Source: JAKOQB01 sp050258235 (GTDB taxonomy: Bacteria > Pseudomonadota > Gammaproteobacteria > Burkholderiales > Burkholderiaceae_F). Taken from it: a DNA stretch of 19,886 nucleotides. Of this stretch, positions 14,476 to 19,886 are shown piece after piece (position 1 is the first letter of the stretch; every line of letters starts with the position of its first letter). The stretch spans positions 1-19,886 of the forward strand of contig JBLMYK010000244.1 in NCBI GenBank assembly GCA_050258235.1. The letters run 5' to 3'. A program made the position numbers and the translations under genes. The notes beneath the pieces were generated by a model. That model was not told the origin of the DNA, did no database searches, and worked only from the letters and a program-made list of their open reading frames with translations.

Positions 14476-15713
14476 GCGAAATTGCCCTCCCTTCCTCCCG
14501 GCCGGGAACGACACTCAACCCGATGCGTTACCCGGCGCGCGTGCGCTGGCTGCTGCGCGTGCTCGATCGGGTCCGGCACGGATCGATCTCGGTCCGATTC
14601 CCCGATGGCCAGCAGGCGACGTTCGGCGCCGGATCACCGCGCGCGGATATCACGCTGGCGAACTGGAACGTGCTCGAAGCCGCGCTGAGCAGTGGCGACA
14701 TCGGCGTCGCCGAAACGTACTTCGCGGGCGACTGGAGCTCATCGGATCTGGTCCGACTGCTGGCTTTCTTCGTCCGCAATCGCGCCGCGGCGGAGCAGCT
14801 GATCTACGGCAATTCGCTTGGCCGCCTTTGGTACCGCGTCCGACACCTGCTGCACCGGAACACGCGCGGGCAGGCGAAGAAGAACATCCAGGCGCACTAC
14901 GACCTCGGCAATGACTTCTACGCGCTGTGGCTGGACGAATCGATGACGTACTCGAGCGCGCTGTTCGAGGAAGCGGGCGACCCGCACGCACCGGCAACAG
15001 AACGGGAGCTGCGCGCCGCGCAGCACGCGAAGTACGCGCGCGTGCTCGACCAGCTCGCGCTGCCGCCAGGGTCGAACGTGCTGGAAATCGGCTGCGGCTG
15101 GGGCGGATTCGCGCATACGGCCGCGTTGGCCGGCCATCGGGTGACGGGCCTGACGCTGTCGCCCGCGCAACTGTCATTCGCACGCGAACAGCTGTCGCGC
15201 GATGGCCTGGATGCGGATCTGAGGCTGCAGGACTATCGCGACGAATGCGGACGCTACGACGGCATCGCGTCGATCGAGATGTTCGAGGCCGTCGGGGAGG
15301 CGTACTGGCCGGCTTATTTCGACGCGTTGAAGCGCTGTCTGGCGCCCGACGGCCGCGCCTGCGTGCAGACGATCGAGATCGCCGACGCGCTGTTCGAGCG
15401 CTACCGCCGGGGAACCGATTTCATCCAGCAGTACGTGTTCCCGGGCGGCATGCTGCCGTCTCCGGGCGCATTCGCCGCGCAGGCACAGCGCGCGGGCCTG
15501 CGCATCGTGCAGGCGCGCTCGTTCGGCCGCAGCTATGCGCGCACGCTGGCGACCTGGCGCGCACGCTTCCTCGCGCAGCAGAAGGCGGTGCGCGCGCTTG
15601 GATTCGACGAGCGCTTCCTGCGCATGTGGGAGATGTACCTCGCGTACTGCGAAGCGGCCTTCGCCGAAGGCAACACCGATGTCACGCAGTACACGCTGGT
15701 CCACGCGCGCTAG
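14472..15713 (+). CDS. Cyclopropane-fatty-acid-synthase-like SAM methyltransferase
   Basis: A 413-residue enzyme of the Cfa family, which adds a carbon from S-adenosylmethionine to unsaturated acyl chains of phospholipids. The N-terminal lipid-binding part is about 1-130. The methyltransferase shows NIQAHYDLGNDFY (138-150), LEIGCGWGG (204-212), GLTLS (226-230), EMFEAVG (269-275) and DFIQQYVFPGGMLPS (316-330). Aligning by motif to E. coli Cfa, the bicarbonate-site Cys139 becomes S162 and His266 becomes Q299, while Glu239 (E272), Ile268 (I301) and a Tyr (Y355) are kept. This makes a plain cyclopropane synthase less certain; a methyltransferase for another branched or furan acyl product is plausible (inference). 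It starts in an ATGA overlap with DUF1365, and the next gene starts inside its 3' end. Confidence 0.88.
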   Translation: MSEIALPSSRPGTTLNPMRYPARVRWLLRVLDRVRHGSISVRFPDGQQATFGAGSPRADITLANWNVLEAALSSGDIGVAETYFAGDWSSSDLVRLLAFFVRNRAAAEQLIYGNSLGRLWYRVRHLLHRNTRGQAKKNIQAHYDLGNDFYALWLDESMTYSSALFEEAGDPHAPATERELRAAQHAKYARVLDQLALPPGSNVLEIGCGWGGFAHTAALAGHRVTGLTLSPAQLSFAREQLSRDGLDADLRLQDYRDECGRYDGIASIEMFEAVGEAYWPAYFDALKRCLAPDGRACVQTIEIADALFERYRRGTDFIQQYVFPGGMLPSPGAFAAQAQRAGLRIVQARSFGRSYARTLATWRARFLAQQKAVRALGFDERFLRMWEMYLAYCEAAFAEGNTDVTQYTLVHAR

Positions 15714-16254
15714 CGCCACGCTGGCGTGCGCGGCGCTGCTGGCCGGCGTCGCCGCCCATGCCGACCCGGTGCGCGTGCCGGCGTACGTCCGGGCCTATAT
15801 CAGCGACGCACGGGTGGCCGGCCCCGGGCGGCTGACCTGGTTCGGTTTCCACGTATACGACGCCAACATCTATGTGTCGCACGGTTTCGACGCGCGCGCA
15901 CCGTTCGGGCAGCCGTTCGCGCTCGAACTGAAATACGCACGCGCGCTCGACGGCCGGGCGATCGCCGACGCCAGCCGCGACGAGATCGCCCGCCTGGGGT
16001 TCGGCACGGAAGAGCAGCGGGAGCGCTGGCATGCGTGGATGACGGCGCTCTTTCCCGACGTCGAGCGCGGCCAGAAGCTCGCGGGCGTCTACCTGCCGGG
16101 CGTCGGAGCGCGCTTCTATTTCGACGGTCGCCTTCGCGGCGCGATCGAGGACCCCGAATTCGCGCGCGCCTTCTTTTCGATCTGGCTCGACGAGCGCACG
16201 CGCGCGCCGCGGCTGCGCGACTCGTTGATGCAGCAGCTGGAGGTGCAGCGATGA
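15679..16254 (+). CDS. Exported chalcone-isomerase-like protein
   Basis: A 191-residue protein with an N-terminal signal peptide (basic n-region, hydrophobic ATLACAALLAGVAA, likely cut after AHA at about 28). The mature part matches the bacterial chalcone-isomerase-like family: LTWFGFHVYDANIYV (52-66), ALELKYARAL (81-90) and GVYLPGVGARFYFDG (136-150). These proteins share the plant chalcone isomerase and fatty-acid-binding fold but are not known to act on flavonoids; acyl-chain binding in the periplasm is a reasonable guess. The start at 15679 is chosen because it gives the signal peptide directly and has GAAGG 8 bases upstream. It overlaps the Cfa-like gene by 35 bp. Longer in-frame extensions only read the Cfa-like gene out of frame. 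Its stop overlaps the transporter start (ATGA). Confidence 0.8.
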   Translation: MSRSTRWSTRASATLACAALLAGVAAHADPVRVPAYVRAYISDARVAGPGRLTWFGFHVYDANIYVSHGFDARAPFGQPFALELKYARALDGRAIADASRDEIARLGFGTEEQRERWHAWMTALFPDVERGQKLAGVYLPGVGARFYFDGRLRGAIEDPEFARAFFSIWLDERTRAPRLRDSLMQQLEVQR

Positions 16255-17549
16255 GTGCCGACGGCCGGCTGGCCGTCGTTCCAGCGCCGCGGGGTGCCTC
16301 GCTTGGACGAGGCGCCGGCTGGCTGATCTGCCATGCCGCATTGGGCCTGCCGCTGGCGATGATGGCGCTGCCCGTATATGTGCTCGTGCCGAGCTTCTAT
16401 GCCGAGGCCACCGGTCTGTCGCTGGCGACGATCGGGATCGTGTTGCTTGGAACGCGCCTGCTCGACGCATTTGCCGATCCGTTGCTGGGAGCATGGGTCG
16501 ACGCGCAGAGGCGGCGCGGCAGCTACGCCACGCCGATCGCGCTCGCGTGTCTGCCGCTCGCGGCCGGATTTGCGCTGCTGTTCAATCCGCCGCCGTTTCT
16601 CGCCGGAGATGGCCGCGTCGCCTGGCTCGCGACGACCCTGACCGCCGCTTACCTGGGCTACAGCCTGGCGTCGATCGCTTACCAGGCCTGGGGCTCCGAG
16701 CTGGCGCGGGACGACCAGGGTCGCACCCGGATCACCGCGGCGCGCGAGGGCGCCGGCCTGCTCGGCGTGGTCCTCGCAGCCGCGCTGCCGCAGCTGTTCG
16801 GCGTGCAGGCCCTGGTACTGCTTTTCCTGGCAACACTGGCAATCGCAACCGTCCTGCTGCTGCGCGGCTCGCCGCGGCCCGCCGCCGCAAGCGCGGCATC
16901 CCAACCGCTGCTGGCGGCGATCAGCACGCCGCTCGCGTCACCGCGCTTCCGCGCCCTGCTCGCGGTCTTCGTCGCCAACGGCATCGCCGCGGCGATTCCC
17001 GCCACCCTGGTGCTGTTCTTCATCGCCGACCGCCTGCAGCTCGAGCAACATGCGGGTCTGTTTCTTGCGCTTTACTTCATTGCCGGCGCCGCAAGCATGC
17101 CCCTGTGGGTGCGCGCGGCGGCGCGCTTCGGCATGCATCGGACCTGGCTCGGCGGCATGGTCGCCGCGGTCGCGGCCTTCATCTGGGCCGCCGCGCTCGG
17201 CGACGGCGATTTCGTCGCGTTCGCGACGATCTGCGTTCTGTCCGGCGCGGCCCTCGGCGCCGATCTTGCGCTTCCCCCTGCGCTGCTGGCGCGCGTGATC
17301 GACACTGACGGCCACCGGGGCGCGCACGAAGGCGCCTACTTCGGCCTGTGGAACTTCACCAACAAGCTGAACCTCGCGCTGGCCGCCGGGCTTGCCCTGC
17401 CGCTGCTCGGCGCGCTCGGTTACACGCCCGGCGGGCGCGATCCGGACGCCCTGATCGCGCTTTCATTCATCTACGCGGTGCTGCCCTGCCTGTTGAAACT
17501 GCTGGCGGCTGCATTGCTGCTGGCCGCGTGGCGCCAACAACGCTTCTGA
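16251..17549 (+). CDS. MFS transporter of the GPH (MFS_2) type
   Basis: A 432-residue integral membrane protein with about 12 predicted transmembrane helices, in two halves split by a loop near residue 210. The loop after the second helix holds TRLLDAFADPLLGAWVD (68-84), the R-x2-D-x3-DP-x2-G-x3-D signature of the glycoside-pentoside-hexuronide:cation symporter family and related lipid transporters. A second signature lies at YFGLWNFTNKLN, before helix 11. The substrate is unknown. Relatives in ChrR-type singlet-oxygen gene sets are labelled sugar/cation symporters, but a lipid or lysolipid substrate would suit this operon (inference). The start is taken at 16251, overlapping the preceding stop. 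The gap to the lipoprotein gene is 9 bp. Confidence 0.85.
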   Translation: MSADGRLAVVPAPRGASLGRGAGWLICHAALGLPLAMMALPVYVLVPSFYAEATGLSLATIGIVLLGTRLLDAFADPLLGAWVDAQRRRGSYATPIALACLPLAAGFALLFNPPPFLAGDGRVAWLATTLTAAYLGYSLASIAYQAWGSELARDDQGRTRITAAREGAGLLGVVLAAALPQLFGVQALVLLFLATLAIATVLLLRGSPRPAAASAASQPLLAAISTPLASPRFRALLAVFVANGIAAAIPATLVLFFIADRLQLEQHAGLFLALYFIAGAASMPLWVRAAARFGMHRTWLGGMVAAVAAFIWAAALGDGDFVAFATICVLSGAALGADLALPPALLARVIDTDGHRGAHEGAYFGLWNFTNKLNLALAAGLALPLLGALGYTPGGRDPDALIALSFIYAVLPCLLKLLAAALLLAAWRQQRF

Positions 17550-17553
17550 GGAG
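17548..17553 (+). promoter_or_regulatory. Ribosome binding site of the DUF3833 lipoprotein gene
   Basis: GAGGAG overlaps the transporter stop codon and ends 5 bases before the ATG at 17559. It is one of the clearest Shine-Dalgarno sequences in this run, where most other starts rely on overlap coupling. Confidence 0.65.
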
Positions 17554-17558
17554 CACCG

Positions 17559-18092
17559 ATGCTGCAACGTCTGTTCGTCCTGGTCCTTGTCGCACTGCTG
17601 GCCGGGTGCGCGGCGATCGATCCGCACACCTACGCGAAGGACAAGCCGGCGCTCGACCTGCGGCAGTATTTCAGCGGGCGCCTGATCGGCCACGGCATGG
17701 TGATGAGCCGTTCCGGCGAGGTGCAGCGCCGCTTCGTCGTGGCGATCGACGCGCGCTGGAACGGCGACGTCGGCACGCTGGACGAGGAGTTCTCATGGTC
17801 GGACGGCAAGACGGAGCGGCGCATCTGGACGCTGCGTCCGGCCGGCGCGCCGAATCGATGGACCGGAACCGCCGCCGACGTGATCGGCACGGCGCAGGGA
17901 ACCGTCAGCGGCAATGCGCTGAACTGGTCGTACACGCTCGCGGTGCAGACCGACGCCGGCCGCAGGTTCGATCTCGCATTCGATGACTGGATGTATCTGA
18001 TCGACGAAAACGTGATGCTGAACCGCGCGGTGATGTCGTATTTCGGCGTGCGCGTCGGCGAGATCATGATCTCGTTCCGCCGGCTGTCGTGA
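17559..18092 (+). CDS. DUF3833 lipoprotein
   Basis: A 177-residue lipoprotein. A short hydrophobic leader ends in the lipobox LLAG-C with the acylated Cys at C17, and Ala at +2 favours outer-membrane sorting. The mature part is a DUF3833 domain: FSGRLIGHGMVMSRSGEV (about 39-56), GTLDEEFSWSDG, and DDWMYLIDENVMLNRAVM-type sequence near the C-terminus. The fold is expected to be a small lipocalin-like beta barrel (inference), which would suit lipid handling between membranes. The function has not been established. It sits between the transporter and an SDR, the same order seen in gene sets carrying Cfa-like enzymes elsewhere. Its TGA overlaps the GTG start of the SDR. Confidence 0.85.
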   Translation: MLQRLFVLVLVALLAGCAAIDPHTYAKDKPALDLRQYFSGRLIGHGMVMSRSGEVQRRFVVAIDARWNGDVGTLDEEFSWSDGKTERRIWTLRPAGAPNRWTGTAADVIGTAQGTVSGNALNWSYTLAVQTDAGRRFDLAFDDWMYLIDENVMLNRAVMSYFGVRVGEIMISFRRLS

Positions 18093-18865
18093 GCCTGAAT
18101 CCCCGCATCGAATCGTTCGCCGGCCGGCGCGTCTGGGTGATCGGCGCGTCGTACGGGATCGGCGCGGCGATCGCGCGCGACCTCCTCGGCCGCGGCGCCC
18201 GCGTGATCCTGTCGGCGCGCCGGCGCGACCTGCTCGAGCGCGTCGCGGCGGCGGCGCCGCAGGCGCTGATCGCTGAGCTCGACGTCACCGATCGTGCCAG
18301 CGTGCAGCACGCCGCCGACGCGATCGAGGCGCATTGGGGCGGCTACGACCTGGCGCTGATCGTCGCCGGCACGCACGCCGAGATGCGGGCGCAGACGCTG
18401 GATCTGGATGCCGCGCGACGGCTGCTCGACGTGAACCTGCACGGGGTGCTCAACTGCCTGGACGCGGTCATCCCGGCGCTGCGCCGGCAACGCGCCGGCG
18501 GCGTCGGCATCGTGTCGTCGATGGCCGGCTATGTCGGGCTGCCCAAGGCGCTGGTCTACGGGCCGAGCAAGGCGGCGCTGATCAATCTCGCCGAATCGCT
18601 GTATGTTGACCTGCATCCGGAGGGCATCGGCGTGTACCTGATCAACCCCGGCTTCGTCGATACGCCGCTGACGCGGAAGAACGATTTCGCGATGCCGGCG
18701 CTGATGACCGCCGAGGCGGCGGCCCGGGCGACGCTCGACGGCATCGCGGCCGGGCGCTTCGAGATCCATTACCCGAAGCGCTTCACCTACTGGCTGAAGC
18801 TGCTGCGCCTGCTGCCGTATCCGCTGCAGTTCGCCGCCGTGCGCCGCATGACGGGACTGGGATGA
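18089..18865 (+). CDS. Short-chain dehydrogenase/reductase in the lipid-remodelling operon
   Basis: A 258-residue SDR. The cofactor loop GASYGIG is at 19-25, basic residues after beta-2 (SARRRD, 42-47) favour NADP, and D65 is in the DVT turn. The usual NNAG is replaced by VAGT (92-95). Catalytic residues are N116, S143/S144, Y157 and K161 (YGPSK). The C-terminal 50 residues include a basic, hydrophobic stretch (PKRFTYWLKLLRLLPYPLQF-like, about 227-247) that could contact the membrane, as in SDRs acting on lipids. The start is GTG at 18089, overlapping the DUF3833 stop (GTGA); no ATG is available near the family N-terminus. The final TGA overlaps the next ATG. The substrate is unknown; an acyl or lipid-derived ketone or aldehyde is a guess from context. 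Confidence 0.88.
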   Translation: MSLNPRIESFAGRRVWVIGASYGIGAAIARDLLGRGARVILSARRRDLLERVAAAAPQALIAELDVTDRASVQHAADAIEAHWGGYDLALIVAGTHAEMRAQTLDLDAARRLLDVNLHGVLNCLDAVIPALRRQRAGGVGIVSSMAGYVGLPKALVYGPSKAALINLAESLYVDLHPEGIGVYLINPGFVDTPLTRKNDFAMPALMTAEAAARATLDGIAAGRFEIHYPKRFTYWLKLLRLLPYPLQFAAVRRMTGLG

Positions 18866-19287
18866 ACGACGCCGTCGTGCGCGTCAGGCAGTTCTTCGAG
18901 AACCTCGACGAAGCGGGCGTCGCGGAAATCGACGCCATCTATGCGCCCGACGCCTATTTCAAGGACCCCTTCAACGAAGTCCACGGGAGCGCGGAGATCC
19001 GCCGCATCCTCGCGCACATGTTCGTCCAGGTCGAGGCGCCGCGCTTCGTCGTCAAGGACGTCGTCTGCGACGGCCATCAGGCGCTGCTGACCTGGGAGTT
19101 CCATTTCCGCCTGCGCCGGTTCGATCGCAGGCCGCAGGTGATCCGCGGCGCCAGCCATCTGCGCTTCGCGGCCGACGGGCGCGTGAACTTCCACCGCGAC
19201 TACTGGGACGCCGCCGAGGAGCTGTATGAGAAACTTCCCGTTGTCGGCGGCCTGATGCGCTGGCTGAAGCGGCGCGCCTCGCACTGA
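18862..19287 (+). CDS. NTF2-like (SnoaL-type) family protein
   Basis: A 141-residue protein with the cone-shaped NTF2-like fold signature: an N-terminal helix with VRQFFENL (8-15), then IYAPDAYFKDPFNEVHG (26-42), a central strand WEFHF and a closing GRVNFHRDYWDAAEELY. Such proteins can be isomerases, cyclases or ligand carriers. The conserved FKDPF and HRDYWD acidic and aromatic residues line the pocket in relatives. No specific reaction can be assigned. It is translationally coupled to the SDR (ATGA overlap) and belongs to the same run. The next gene follows after 26 bp. Confidence 0.82.
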   Translation: MNDAVVRVRQFFENLDEAGVAEIDAIYAPDAYFKDPFNEVHGSAEIRRILAHMFVQVEAPRFVVKDVVCDGHQALLTWEFHFRLRRFDRRPQVIRGASHLRFAADGRVNFHRDYWDAAEELYEKLPVVGGLMRWLKRRASH

Positions 19288-19313
19288 AGAACGCAACATC
19301 GCTGGGGACGAAG

Positions 19314-19886
19314 ATGCTGTATCCGGAACTGTTCAAATCGCTCGAAGCGGTGCGCTGGAACATGGAGAAGGACGTTCCGTGGTCGCAGTTCGACGCGTCG
19401 AAGCTCACCGAAGAGCAGGCGCAGACGATCCGCATGAACGCGATCACCGAGTGGTCCGCGCTGCCTGCCACCGAGATGTTCCTGCGCGACAACCGTCACG
19501 ACTCGGATTTCTCCGCGTTCATGTCGGTCTGGTTCTTCGAGGAGCAGAAACATTCGCTGGTGCTGATGGAGTACCTGCGCCGCTTCCGGCCGGATCTGGT
19601 GCCGACCGAGGACGAACTGCACCAGGTGCGCTTCGAGTTCGATCCTGCGCCGGCGCTGGAAACCCTGATGCTGCACTTCTGCGGCGAGGTGCGGCTGAAC
19701 CACTGGTACCGCCGCGCCTCCGAGTGGCACACCGAGCCGGTGATCAAGGCCATCTACGAGACGCTCGCGCGCGACGAGGCGCGCCACGGCGGCGCCTACC
19801 TGCGCTACATGAAGCGCGCGCTCTCGCGCTTCGGCGACGACGCGAAAGCCGCCTTCTCCAAGATCGGCGTGCTGATGGCCAGCGCC
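19314..19886 (+). CDS. Ferritin-like diiron protein related to acyl-ACP desaturases, 3'-truncated by the window
   Basis: An open frame from ATG 19314 runs 191 codons to the right edge without a stop. The residues expected for a carboxylate-bridged diiron site are present in order: E46 (ITEWSAL), E77-x2-H80 (EEQKH), E125 (CGEVRLNHWY) and E155-x2-H158 (DEARH). The spacing resembles fatty-acid (acyl-ACP) desaturase-type ferritin-like proteins more than bacterioferritins. A weak GGGGA precedes the start by 5 bases. It follows the NTF2-like gene by 26 bp on the same strand. Its place at the end of a Cfa-like / FAD oxidoreductase operon suggests oxygen-dependent desaturation or oxygenation of acyl chains. 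Oxidative-stress iron handling is the alternative. Confidence 0.82.
   Translation, partial: MLYPELFKSLEAVRWNMEKDVPWSQFDASKLTEEQAQTIRMNAITEWSALPATEMFLRDNRHDSDFSAFMSVWFFEEQKHSLVLMEYLRRFRPDLVPTEDELHQVRFEFDPAPALETLMLHFCGEVRLNHWYRRASEWHTEPVIKAIYETLARDEARHGGAYLRYMKRALSRFGDDAKAAFSKIGVLMASA

Noticed and set aside
9540..19886. Carotenoid synthesis, photolyase, rpoE/chrR or LOV-protein genes expected near LitR/ChrR systems
   Set aside because: None was found in the window. The flavoprotein at 12347-13657 resembles phytoene desaturases only in its FAD motifs.
1..19886. Mobile elements, CRISPR arrays, tRNA or rRNA genes
   Set aside because: No transposase or integrase, no regularly spaced repeats and no tRNA-like cloverleaf were recognised by reading; a dedicated scan was not possible.

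Overview
The window is about 20 kb of GC-rich DNA with tightly packed genes, many joined by 4-bp ATGA/GTGA start-stop overlaps. Protein content points to a betaproteobacterium, probably Burkholderiales: a PhaM-type polyhydroxybutyrate granule protein, DUF3108 proteins, a polyferredoxin-TorD-MobA set of the kind linked to formate dehydrogenase, and a MerR/B12 regulator beside folE2. This placement rests on gene types seen by eye, not on a phylogeny.

Region 1 (1-3012, plus strand): the 3' part of a multi-cluster 4Fe-4S protein, a TorD-family chaperone and MobA. Together they suggest support for a molybdenum enzyme lying upstream of the window. A PPK2-family polyphosphate phosphotransferase follows (3032-3847). 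Region 2 (3851-5711, minus strand): two tandem DUF3108 paralogues, the upstream one with a TonB-like membrane anchor. Region 3 (5795-8662, plus strand): a fumarylacetoacetate hydrolase-family protein translationally coupled to a PhaM-like protein, then a FIST-domain protein.

Region 4 (8681-19886) is the most interesting part. A MerR-family regulator with a complete adenosylcobalamin-binding signature (W-x9-EH and ExHxxG, as in CarH/LitR photoreceptors) is on the minus strand, followed by an SDR gene. Diverging from it on the plus strand are a glutathione peroxidase, FolE2 and a tightly coupled run: FAD oxidoreductase, DUF1365, Cfa-like methyltransferase, chalcone-isomerase-like exported protein, GPH/MFS transporter, DUF3833 lipoprotein, SDR and NTF2-like protein. 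A ferritin-like diiron protein of the acyl-ACP-desaturase fold runs off the right edge. The run resembles the lipid-modification and singlet-oxygen-defence gene sets known from ChrR regulons and LitR light-induced genes. The inference is a B12-photoreceptor-controlled photo-oxidative stress and membrane-lipid remodelling locus. No rpoE/chrR, photolyase or carotenoid genes are visible in the window.

The one long gene-free stretch, between the regulator and the peroxidase (10482-10725), is relatively AT-rich. It holds a perfect inverted repeat that is a candidate operator. No tRNA, rRNA, CRISPR array, insertion sequence or transposase was seen.
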